From the IMG/VR virus record IMGVR_UViG_3300046007_002820, positions 1-64,000 of that record: DNA of 64,000 nucleotides; one strand, 5' to 3'. This DNA comes from a virus. Below are positions 47,198-55,141 of the stretch, in pieces. A model generated the notes under the pieces. That model did not search any database, was not told the DNA's origin, and saw only the letters and a list, made by a program, of their open reading frames with translations. The position numbers and the translations under genes are program-made. Every line of letters starts with the position of its first letter. Position 1 is the stretch's first letter.

Positions 47198-49297
47198 ATG
47201 TTCAATCCGACTTGGTTCTTCGGAACTGTTGTTGATAGAGATGATCCGCTCAAACTCGGACGTTGTAGAGTTCGTGTCGACAACATTCATCCTCTAGATA
47301 CGACACTCGTTCCAGACGATTCATTACCATGGGCTATGCCTATTCAATGGATTCAGAGTGCGGCGACGCAAGGTATTGGACATGCTCCAGTAGGACCATT
47401 GCCTGGAACTAGAGTGTTTGGATTCTTCATCGACGGATCAGATTCTCAGATTCCTGTGATGATGGGAACAATCGGCGGTAATATCGGACATTTGACCTTC
47501 CCGTCGGTGACCGAAGAATCTGCTCCAGCGAAAGCTGAAACTCCAACCAAAGAAGCCGAACAGATCGCACCTCTCGGTAATCTGCCGACTGCTGAGAATC
47601 AGAAAGCGGTCGCGCTTGCGAAACGATTGAAAGCTGATCTTGGCTTGACCGATGTTCAGGCTGCTGGAATCGTCGGAAACTTTTTAGTAGAATGTCCTGG
47701 TCTAATCCCGAATCTGAATCAAGGTGGTCGCAAAGGATTGCCAGCGAGCGGAACATCCTCGGGTAAAGGTTATGGATGGGCTCAGTGGGATAATGTACGT
47801 CGTAAAGCCTTCGTTGATTTTTGTGCTCAGCGCAATCTGAATGTTCAGACCGATGAGGCCAATTATCAGTATCTGTTACACGAAGCTCGAACGACTGAAC
47901 GTTCTGCAATTGCTCAATTGAAAACTCAAACGACTATCTCTGGTGCAACCAAAACATTCACAGACAAATTCGAGCGCGCAGGAGTTCCTCATTACGAGAG
48001 ACGCATCGAAGCTGCGACAACTATCTACAAATCATTGACTGGAGCGAACGTCCCTGTTCGTGTAGTTGGTGCATCCGAATCTGCGGACGGAACTAAGACT
48101 GAGCCCGAAAACGTTCCTAACGATATTCCTCCGTCGACTCCAATTGGTCCGGAACCAATCCAACAGTTCCGAGGTGTCTATCCTTTCAACAAATCATATC
48201 GTTCAGAGTCCGGTCATATCATTGAAATAGACGATACACCGAATGAAGAGAGACTGTTTGATTATCATACATCTGGGACTTACACAGAAATCAATGCGCA
48301 GGGTCGTAGAGTCGTCAAGGTTGTCGGTGAAAATTATACGGTAATTGCTCAAGACGATAACCTCTATGTCGAAGGTAGCGTGAACATCTTCGTGAAAGGT
48401 AATATGTCGGCGAAGGTCAATGGTAACCTCGCTGCTGATGTTGGTGGAGATGTGTCGACACGCGCTGCTGGCGCGATACGAATGCAAGGTGCTGAAGTGT
48501 TCATCGAGTCTTTAGGCGAAATGAATATCAAGGCTGGTGGAAATCTATACATCGATTCTCCTGAAACAGATTTTGCTGATGCTGCCGGAGCAGGTATCTC
48601 GATCGCAATGAATCCTGATGATTTAGCCTTCTTGATTGACGACGATGAAACAGGAGTCGCTCTGAAAGAAGCTCAAGATGCAGGCCTCATTCCGACTGAT
48701 CTAGCAACTGTCATGGAAGATGAAGTTCCGGTCGAAGAAGCGACGGCTGAAGAAAAAGTCGAACCAGAGAAAATCTCGGGCGATTGTGGTGGATTAGATC
48801 AAGAAGAGGATCCTGATCCAAATACCAAGATCTCGAAATACTACAGACTTGCGAGTCTCACAACGCTTCCTCCTGCATCTAGAACAGCGCTGGCTGCTCA
48901 GAAGGGATTGACGAAAGGTCAAATTGCTTGCAATCTTTCCCTACTTGCGAAGAACTGTCTCGATAAGATCAAAGAGAAATACCCGAATATGATAGTCACT
49001 TCTGGATTCAGAGCTGCTCCTGGAAAGAATCCTGGCTCTGATCATCTACTCGGTAAGGCTGTTGATATACAATTCTCCGGAGTTTCCAACGAAGGCTATA
49101 CTGAGATTGCGAAATGGATTCGAGATTATTCTGGAATTCCATATGATCAGATGCTGTTAGAGCATAAGGATACTCAATCGAAAAAATCCTGGATTCACAT
49201 TTCATATCGTAAAGAAGGTAATCGTCAGCAGACGAAGACGTTCTTCAACCATAGACCTTACCGAGATGGACTCGTCGGGAGATCAGCTGTTGTCTGA
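47198..49297 (+). CDS. gp5: Tail spike gp5 with lysozyme domain and added M15-type peptidase domain
   Basis: 699 residues (T4 gp5: 575). Order: OB-fold (about 1-105, WFFGTVVDRDDPLKLGRCRV), tail-lysozyme domain (about 130-280; GIVGNFLVECPGLIPNLNQG with likely catalytic Glu165), linker, triple-beta-helix spike (about 325-465; VVGENYTVIAQDDNLYVEGS), an acidic linker, and a C-terminal domain (about 545-699) with SGFRAAPGKNPGSDH, GKAVDI and WIHISY. The last three give His616, Asp623 and His667, the zinc pattern of M15/DD-peptidase-fold enzymes. The spike would therefore carry two wall-cutting activities. Only the first is known from T4. Confidence 0.85.
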   Translation: MFNPTWFFGTVVDRDDPLKLGRCRVRVDNIHPLDTTLVPDDSLPWAMPIQWIQSAATQGIGHAPVGPLPGTRVFGFFIDGSDSQIPVMMGTIGGNIGHLTFPSVTEESAPAKAETPTKEAEQIAPLGNLPTAENQKAVALAKRLKADLGLTDVQAAGIVGNFLVECPGLIPNLNQGGRKGLPASGTSSGKGYGWAQWDNVRRKAFVDFCAQRNLNVQTDEANYQYLLHEARTTERSAIAQLKTQTTISGATKTFTDKFERAGVPHYERRIEAATTIYKSLTGANVPVRVVGASESADGTKTEPENVPNDIPPSTPIGPEPIQQFRGVYPFNKSYRSESGHIIEIDDTPNEERLFDYHTSGTYTEINAQGRRVVKVVGENYTVIAQDDNLYVEGSVNIFVKGNMSAKVNGNLAADVGGDVSTRAAGAIRMQGAEVFIESLGEMNIKAGGNLYIDSPETDFADAAGAGISIAMNPDDLAFLIDDDETGVALKEAQDAGLIPTDLATVMEDEVPVEEATAEEKVEPEKISGDCGGLDQEEDPDPNTKISKYYRLASLTTLPPASRTALAAQKGLTKGQIACNLSLLAKNCLDKIKEKYPNMIVTSGFRAAPGKNPGSDHLLGKAVDIQFSGVSNEGYTEIAKWIRDYSGIPYDQMLLEHKDTQSKKSWIHISYRKEGNRQQTKTFFNHRPYRDGLVGRSAVV

Positions 49298-49553
49298 AGT
49301 CGCTAGAGTTGGTCTGGACCTCGTCGGCTCTTCTGGATTGATTCAGACCAAAGGTAATACCGTGAAAATCGCTGGGATTGAAATCGCTGTGAAAACTGCG
49401 ACGATCTCGACTCATGATGGTCACGTCGGTGCAACGGTCACTTCTGGATCAGATCGTGTGAAGATCGCGGGTGATGAAATTGCACGAAAAGATGATACAG
49501 CATCCTGTGGTCATACGATTGTATCTGGATCGAGTCGCGTCAAAATTTCCTGA
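49266..49553 (+). CDS. gp5.4: PAAR-motif spike tip protein (gp5.4-like)
   Basis: 95 residues (T4 gp5.4: 97). STHDGHVGATVTSGSDRVKI, AGDEIARKDDTASCGHTIVS and SSRVKIS are PAAR-type repeats; Cys and His residues bind the metal at the needle point. The annotated ATG overlaps gp5 by 32 bp; TTG 49290, with GGGAG seven bases upstream, is an alternative giving 87 residues. Confidence 0.85.
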   Translation: MDSSGDQLLSEVARVGLDLVGSSGLIQTKGNTVKIAGIEIAVKTATISTHDGHVGATVTSGSDRVKIAGDEIARKDDTASCGHTIVSGSSRVKIS

Positions 49554-49562
49554 TCGTTTCAC

Positions 49563-49609
49563 TTTACTTCTTTGTGAGTTTGACGTATATTGAACTCGTA
49601 GGAATTAGC
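49563..49609 (+). promoter_or_regulatory. Early promoter, conserved family
   Basis: TTTACT (49563-49568), 17-nt spacer, TATATT (49586-49591), then GAACTCGTAGGAATTAGC. It drives two small genes and the tRNA. Confidence 0.85.
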
Positions 49610-49627
49610 TCTTAGGAGGTTCATTCA

Positions 49628-49786
49628 ATGGATACTACTGTCGTTTTCATTTTCACGGCGACTACGATTTTTTGGTTCCTGAGTTTGATTTGGACTCGCA
49701 AGAATCTCTTTAATCTTCTGATGAAATGTGTGTTCGTCGCAAATGCGATTCTTGGGACCTTCATCATTTTCCGGATGTTTGCATAG
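49628..49786 (+). CDS. Small membrane protein
   Basis: 52 residues, two hydrophobic helices (TVVFIFTATTIFWFLSLIW; CVFVANAILGTFIIF) separated by a short basic loop. AGGAGG precedes the ATG at ideal spacing, and the next gene's AGGAGG overlaps its stop. Early inner-membrane protein of unknown role. Confidence 0.6.
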   Translation: MDTTVVFIFTATTIFWFLSLIWTRKNLFNLLMKCVFVANAILGTFIIFRMFA

Positions 49787-49798
49787 GAGGTTCGTTAA

Positions 49799-49939
49799 AT
49801 GAAAAACGCGAATTACCGGAAGCTCAACGATGGTTCTCATAACAGCTCGACCTATCACAAGAAGGACGGGACTCCTGTTCGTCAGATCCTGAAGCGCGAG
49901 CTGCAGAAGCTCGTGAAGTCTGAGAAGCCCACAGAATAA
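49799..49939 (+). CDS. Small basic early protein
   Basis: 46 residues, basic; NANYRKLNDGSHNSSTYHKK then a helix RQILKRELQKLVKSEK. Strong AGGAGG. It is followed within 10 bp by the tRNA, so both share a transcript. Function unknown. Confidence 0.55.
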   Translation: MKNANYRKLNDGSHNSSTYHKKDGTPVRQILKRELQKLVKSEKPTE

Positions 49940-49948
49940 TCACTTCAA

Positions 49949-50024
49949 GTCCACATAGCTCAGGGGATAGAGCTGCGTTCTTCTAAAGCGCCGGTCGGGA
50001 GTTCGAATCTCTCTGTGGACGCCA
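49949..50024 (+). tRNA. tRNA-Arg (anticodon TCT, reads AGA)
   Basis: Full cloverleaf: acceptor GTCCACA/TGTGGAC; D-stem GCTC/GAGC with loop AGGGGATA; anticodon stem GCGTT/AGCGC with loop CTTCTAA and anticodon TCT; T-stem GGGAG/CTCTC with loop TTCGAAT; discriminator G and an encoded CCA (50022-50024). It lies between an early operon and the convergent gp15 gene. AGA is frequent in this phage's genes and usually rare in GC-rich hosts, so the tRNA probably supports phage translation. Confidence 0.95.
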
Positions 50025-50030
50025 ATTCAC

Positions 50031-50957
50031 TTACAGATATCCCAATCCGTAAGTAAACTGCGTATAGCCCGATCCATTCATGATCAACTGAGCTTGATAC
50101 TCGTTGACGGTTGGATCGGGCCAAGGTGGCTCTTCTGCAGTTCCTACTGGAGTAGCTCCGCCTGTAAAGGAAACGATGAATCCGTAGTCGTCGTCTTCGC
50201 TGATCTGACTGAGATCGATAGAATTGTTCGCGGATGAAGTCGGATTGCCATTCGCCGTAAGTCCGGGAATGATTCGAATTGTTTCGATGATTTTCGCGAG
50301 CGAAGTCGTATCGTCGAATAGATTGAGACGGATATCCTTGATGATCTCTGAACGACTGAACGGTCCATACAGCGAAACTTTCATCACGAAATCTAGATTC
50401 CAAATTACGATACGATTGCCAACACGCATATCATCTTCGTAGTTATCGTCGAGTTCCACGTTACCGAGATAGATAGGAACGTCGATAGTCGTATCCATAT
50501 CCGGAACAACATTCAGAGTCAATGTGATTTCGGGTGTAAACGACGGGATGATTTGCTCGACAATTCGAGTTCCATCATCGGCATTTCTGGTAATGACACT
50601 CAGACGAATGTGTAAATTGTAAGGAACTGGACCTGGCATTCTAGTCATCGTTCCCAGGAATTCGTTAGTCTTACGAATTTCGTTCGTCGTATTGAGTTTA
50701 CGAGATGCGTCGTATTGCATCGAGACAATCTCGAAAGCCATACGCGGTAGCACTCTATTGATTGGCCGCTCTAGATCAGTGTTATTGTAGTATTGCGCGA
50801 GATACCATTCCTTCGGCCCATACGACAGTGGGACCTTTACGTTCTGCTGTACATCTCCCTCGGCATCAGTCCTCTCGATATAGATATCGGTGAAGAGCGA
50901 TCCGAAGAGAACAATATACTTTCGAATAAGACCGTGATAGAATGGATCTTGAGCCAT
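50031..50957 (-). CDS. gp15: Tail sheath stabilizer/completion protein gp15
   Basis: 308 residues (T4 gp15: 272). HGLIRKYIVLFGSLFTDIYI, KVPLSYGPKEWYLAQY, INRVLPRMAFEIVSMQYDAS and IVEQIIPSFTPEITLTLN match gp15, the hexameric ring that closes the tail and joins the neck. A Ser/Pro-rich C-terminus extends beyond T4. Start directly follows the gp14 stop. Confidence 0.85.
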   Translation of the reverse strand: MAQDPFYHGLIRKYIVLFGSLFTDIYIERTDAEGDVQQNVKVPLSYGPKEWYLAQYYNNTDLERPINRVLPRMAFEIVSMQYDASRKLNTTNEIRKTNEFLGTMTRMPGPVPYNLHIRLSVITRNADDGTRIVEQIIPSFTPEITLTLNVVPDMDTTIDVPIYLGNVELDDNYEDDMRVGNRIVIWNLDFVMKVSLYGPFSRSEIIKDIRLNLFDDTTSLAKIIETIRIIPGLTANGNPTSSANNSIDLSQISEDDDYGFIVSFTGGATPVGTAEEPPWPDPTVNEYQAQLIMNGSGYTQFTYGLGYL

Positions 50958-51698
50958 CTACGACAGCTTTCCGAATGGATTGGATTCTGAGAAATCCATG
51001 ATGACTTGACTTTCATCTTCAATGTATTCATTCTGAGTATCAGGTGAAGAGAACGGATCGGCTGGAGTTGTGTTTGCGGTAACTCCAAAGATTTGCTCTG
51101 TATTCAATTCGACGCCACTCTCGAGTTCCATGATTTCACCATCCTCGGTCTCGAAGGTATCCAATTCTGAAGTTGCGAATGAATACTCGCTCTCGATGGC
51201 ATCAATCGAAGATACACCAGTATCCAGACGTTCCGAGCTGTAATTGAAGCGTTCCACCTTCAGATCGAAATAGAGCAGCGTTCCGTGCTGGTAGAAGTTA
51301 TCTTCATGCTCGACGTATTTGACTTCGAACAAAGACTTAGTCATTGGAACGTAGATTAGATCGCCTGCGAATGGTCTAATCATCTCAGGGAATACAGTAA
51401 GGAACCGATGTTTCATGACACAAAGAGTCAACGTATCATTCATCATAGGACCGAACTTACTCATGATGTCTGACATCATGCCGTATCCCATGTAGTCTTT
51501 GATGTACATCTCGATCAATCGAGCAGTCTCGAACTTTGATAGAGGATCTTCTAGAAACAATTCATCAATCTGAACATGTTCGCGCCGAATATAATATAAT
51601 TCTAGCCCATAGATCTGAATCATCTCTGTGCTCAAATCTCGTAAAAGATTTTGTTCTTCTGTATAAGCGTAATTGTTAAAATAAGGATTTAGAGTCAT
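50958..51698 (-). CDS. gp14: Neck protein gp14
   Basis: 246 residues (T4 gp14: 256). LNPYFNNYAYTEEQNLLRDL, IYGLELYYIRRE and an acidic C-terminal stretch fit gp14 of T4-like phages, part of the head-tail connector. Between gp13 and gp15 as in T4. Confidence 0.85.
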   Translation of the reverse strand: MTLNPYFNNYAYTEEQNLLRDLSTEMIQIYGLELYYIRREHVQIDELFLEDPLSKFETARLIEMYIKDYMGYGMMSDIMSKFGPMMNDTLTLCVMKHRFLTVFPEMIRPFAGDLIYVPMTKSLFEVKYVEHEDNFYQHGTLLYFDLKVERFNYSSERLDTGVSSIDAIESEYSFATSELDTFETEDGEIMELESGVELNTEQIFGVTANTTPADPFSSPDTQNEYIEDESQVIMDFSESNPFGKLS

Positions 51699-51705
51699 CT
51701 AGTCT

Positions 51706-52446
51706 CTACCCACTGAATATTTCGAGGACTCCGCCCCATTTTTCAATGACGGTTTCTTGAATTTCCTTGATTTCTTGTTCAGCATCTTTTAGAATTTGAG
51801 TACCGTTGAATTTCATTCCGCCTGGCAATTGTTGATCTTGGAATTTACTGAGATTTGATCCCCACTGATACTTAATCAGCGCAGTCGCATACTGTTTCAA
51901 CCAGTAGTCATTCCACATCTCGGTATATTCATCTGGATCGATTACTTGATAACATTCAATCATGATATGAAAATCGGGCTGAACACGAGTCCAAGTCATG
52001 TCGATGTACAGTCGGCCTTGATTTTTATTGAATCGAACTGGTTGAACTCCTACGAGAATCTGTTCGATGAGCTGAATATACTGCATATTCATGTAGTATG
52101 GTGCAAGCTGAGTTGAAGTCAGATCGAAGATATTGTTCAAAGCCCACTGATATTGGAATGAGAAAATAGAGTTCATCGCGATACTCGTTCCCAATGGGAA
52201 AATTCGAGTAACTCCCAAAATGTTTTCTGGGAGCGTGATGTATTTGTTGGCAATATCATTCGCAGTTAGTTTGTATTTGTAGAATGATTTCTGCGTCCCA
52301 TCGTAGTGATGATGATAGTATAGCTGGATCGCCTCGTCGACGCGATCATCGACTTGGTCATCGGAAACTTCTATGTTCAATACCGGCTTGCCGAGTTTGC
52401 GCAAACAAAATTCTTTGAAAGACGCTCTGTTTGTAGGAACGCTCAT
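51706..52446 (-). CDS. gp13: Neck protein gp13
   Basis: 246 residues (T4 gp13: 309). RASFKEFCLRKLGKPVLNIE, then VDDRVDEAIQLYYHHHYDG and KYITLPENILGVTRIFPLG are the gp13 pattern; WDMTW-like and YQWGSNLSKFQ.Q.LPGG complete it. It seals the filled head with gp14. Overlaps the small gene upstream by 4 bp. Confidence 0.85.
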   Translation of the reverse strand: MSVPTNRASFKEFCLRKLGKPVLNIEVSDDQVDDRVDEAIQLYYHHHYDGTQKSFYKYKLTANDIANKYITLPENILGVTRIFPLGTSIAMNSIFSFQYQWALNNIFDLTSTQLAPYYMNMQYIQLIEQILVGVQPVRFNKNQGRLYIDMTWTRVQPDFHIMIECYQVIDPDEYTEMWNDYWLKQYATALIKYQWGSNLSKFQDQQLPGGMKFNGTQILKDAEQEIKEIQETVIEKWGGVLEIFSG

Positions 52447-52664
52447 TGTCTATCACCTTTCACGATTGTTTCTAATTCTAGTAATCTATGTTCTAGTTCG
52501 TATAACAGAGCTCTATCTTTCAGTCTTTGAGCTTGCTCTTGTTTATCACGCAATCTCTTATTCCTGGCTTCGACATCTATCGACAGAATCGCGCCAGAGA
52601 TCGGATCTTTTTCTAGAACATCAGACTCGCGAAGTTTGATTTTAGGAATTCCGACTGGCATCAT
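52443..52664 (-). CDS. Small coiled-coil late protein
   Basis: 73 residues; residues ~30-65 form a charged coiled coil (RNKRLRDKQEQAQRLKDRAL). AGG precedes the ATG. A small gene upstream of gp13 recurs in T4-like marine phages; no role is established. Confidence 0.55.
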   Translation of the reverse strand: MMPVGIPKIKLRESDVLEKDPISGAILSIDVEARNKRLRDKQEQAQRLKDRALLYELEHRLLELETIVKGDRQ

Positions 52665-52671
52665 ACTCTAC

Positions 52672-55107
52672 CTAGATTGAAGAAATGACGCGGATATTGT
52701 CGACTGCTGGCGAAAGATAAGCATCGTTCGCAAGGAATACAATCTTGACAGCGAAGGTTTTGAACGAAAGATATGCGACACCATTCTTTCCGAAGTATTT
52801 GACACTGTCGGTGATAGAATCTTTGAACGCAGCATTCTGCGGAGAGAGAGTCGAATAGACAGCAGCTGTCGAAGTGAACCCGCAGTTCGAAACCAAAGTC
52901 AGTGTAGTATTGCTTGTGACAGCATTTACCTTATGAACCTGGGAAGTTCCGCCAGAAGTTAAAAGGATGATATCACCGTTGCTGATGTTTGACTGGAAGG
53001 TCGTTCCTACACCAGTTACCGAAGTCGTAGTCGTAGATACTGACATTGATCCCGAACGTAGCGTAGCTCTTGGAGAAGAAGGAACGATATATTCCATTTC
53101 AATGAAATCGTTCTTATTCACTGCATCAGAGAATCCGTTGTTCGCGATATTCTGCATACGAGTCCAGTCTTTGGAATCGAATGATTCTTGATCGGTAGAA
53201 TTGAGCAATTTCACATAGACGTCTAGCTCAGTCCCTGGCGGACGATATCCGGTGAGAAGAACTTTGATATCTTCAGCGTCGTTACCGTCTTTTAGAATTA
53301 CCGTCTTAGATACGTAACGCGAGAACGCGCTACCCGACTTCGTATGCTCATTCTGATTATTTGCATTGATACGATTCGCGTATACCATCACAGTCGGAAT
53401 AGATAGATCTACGACTGGTGACAATGTATTTGCTGCAGACGCAAACTGAACATTCATGGTGAATGACTTTCCACCAGCGTAATACAGAATTTCGTTTGAT
53501 TTCGATGCAACGATAGCATCGCGGCGATCAATCAGATTCGTCGCAATTGCATATTCTTCTTGAGCAGGAGCAGCATAATCATTACCGATTACTGTTCCAA
53601 ACAACTTGAAACTTGTATCGGCGACAGCCGTAGTTGAGAGTAGAGGCTGGAACAGATTTACGTCTTTATTGATAACAGCTACTACGTTGGCGTAGGCTCC
53701 ACTATCGGCTCCGATTACGTTACGTCCAGTTCCGAATAGGAATGACGTATTAGTCGCTGTGGAATCAATGATCGAAAGCTCGGATTTATTTGAATTGAAT
53801 GTATCGACCTTTCCAATTGGAGTCTTCCAAGTCAGTGCCGAAGTATTCGAGAAAGATGGCTTCTTTCTGAGCGTCATGAAAGTGCTGTTCGTGACCGATT
53901 GAATACGAATAATGTCGATATCAGTATTTGAGTTCACGAGGGTGATATAAGCATTGGCGCTGAAATCACTGGTAAAGTTAGTCCCAGATCCTGTGATTTC
54001 ATAAGAAGATGTGTTGGTCGAAACAGTTCCCGACAGAGCAGAGACTGGTTCTTGAGTTACGAATTCACCAGTCAGGAACGTTCCTGAAGTATTCGCAATC
54101 GTGAAGAATTCGTAGTCTTTATTGACAATACGCCCAAACCCAGATGATGCGTTGAAGGCTGCGTAGTTGAGTTTGAATTTAGGATACTCATCAGTAATCG
54201 GCGTCCAATCATTACCGTTCGTCGGTAGATAGAGCTTCCCTTCCCATTCCTTTGAAATAGTCGAGTTCGTAGTTGCATCGGTTTCACCAACTCGGCCAGT
54301 CTTGATAGAATAGTTGCTTCCGCCACCATCGGGAATGGGCGAGATCGCATACTCTTTACCAGAGGCTAGGAATACAATTCCAGGGAATGTTACTGTCGTC
54401 GGGCCGGATGTGCTGATATCATCAGGAATGAGACGTACTCTGGAGAGTGGTAGATTCGTAGTCTTAGGAATACCGTTCTCGACTTCACGAATTTCCACAA
54501 CACAGCCGAAGGTTGTATCTTTAGTTGCGAAATACAGGTCTACAGAAGATACGTAAATACCTTCTTTGTTTCGAGCAATTGCCGAATTGATCAGGAAAGT
54601 CCACGACAGTGGATTTCTGAATCCACCAGCGATTTGAGATTTATTCGCGAGTTGACGATCTTTCTTTGTACCTTCAACCTGAACAAGTCGAGTGTTATAG
54701 AAGTCTTCGGATGTCTGCGGGTAATTGAAGCTGTTGTAAGTGACTTCGGCTCTAGTCGTATAAGAATCGTTAGTCGCATCTTTAACGACTAGAATTCCCG
54801 AGCCTACCAGAAAGGTTTTAGCAGGAACATAGAACGCAAATACTGCATCACCGGATGAAGAAGAAACAAGTTGATCACCGATATTTCCCGTAGTTCTCCA
54901 AGAACCTTCTTGGTCTAGAGTCGAATTTTCATCTAATTCTAGCTGGCGGCAATGAGCCGATACGTTCACGTCGTTGAAGAATACGTATAAATTCGCGTTC
55001 GGGCGCAGTCCTGAGACCTTCACCAAAAGACGGCGAGGTTTCATATAAGGACGCAAATTTGTAGGAGTTGTAAATCCTCCAGCCAGTAGTGCTTCAGTCG
55101 CTTGCAA
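52672..55107 (-). CDS. Large baseplate/tail-associated structural protein
   Basis: 811 residues from TTG 55107 with AGGAG about 11 bases upstream; no in-frame ATG exists after the upstream stop. LRPYMKPRRLLVKVSGLRPN followed by LYVFFNDVNV resembles a segment that in some T4-like phages lies at the end of the DUF4815-type protein encoded just upstream, so the pair may be one ancestral gene divided. Repeated beta modules, G(S/T)..GT.F.S......I.L, near residues 380 and 690 are also present in that neighbour. Probably a baseplate-attached fibre or wedge accessory. Confidence 0.55.
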   Translation of the reverse strand: MQATEALLAGGFTTPTNLRPYMKPRRLLVKVSGLRPNANLYVFFNDVNVSAHCRQLELDENSTLDQEGSWRTTGNIGDQLVSSSSGDAVFAFYVPAKTFLVGSGILVVKDATNDSYTTRAEVTYNSFNYPQTSEDFYNTRLVQVEGTKKDRQLANKSQIAGGFRNPLSWTFLINSAIARNKEGIYVSSVDLYFATKDTTFGCVVEIREVENGIPKTTNLPLSRVRLIPDDISTSGPTTVTFPGIVFLASGKEYAISPIPDGGGSNYSIKTGRVGETDATTNSTISKEWEGKLYLPTNGNDWTPITDEYPKFKLNYAAFNASSGFGRIVNKDYEFFTIANTSGTFLTGEFVTQEPVSALSGTVSTNTSSYEITGSGTNFTSDFSANAYITLVNSNTDIDIIRIQSVTNSTFMTLRKKPSFSNTSALTWKTPIGKVDTFNSNKSELSIIDSTATNTSFLFGTGRNVIGADSGAYANVVAVINKDVNLFQPLLSTTAVADTSFKLFGTVIGNDYAAPAQEEYAIATNLIDRRDAIVASKSNEILYYAGGKSFTMNVQFASAANTLSPVVDLSIPTVMVYANRINANNQNEHTKSGSAFSRYVSKTVILKDGNDAEDIKVLLTGYRPPGTELDVYVKLLNSTDQESFDSKDWTRMQNIANNGFSDAVNKNDFIEMEYIVPSSPRATLRSGSMSVSTTTTSVTGVGTTFQSNISNGDIILLTSGGTSQVHKVNAVTSNTTLTLVSNCGFTSTAAVYSTLSPQNAAFKDSITDSVKYFGKNGVAYLSFKTFAVKIVFLANDAYLSPAVDNIRVISSI

Positions 55108-55134
55108 CGCTCTTAGTCTCCTGCATTCACGTTA

Positions 55135-55141
55135 TATTTAA
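55135..55141 (-). promoter_or_regulatory. Possible late promoter TTAAATA
   Basis: Minus strand TTAAATATAA, differing at the first base from CTAAATA, 28 bp upstream of TTG 55107 and overlapping the stop of the upstream gene. Confidence 0.4.
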
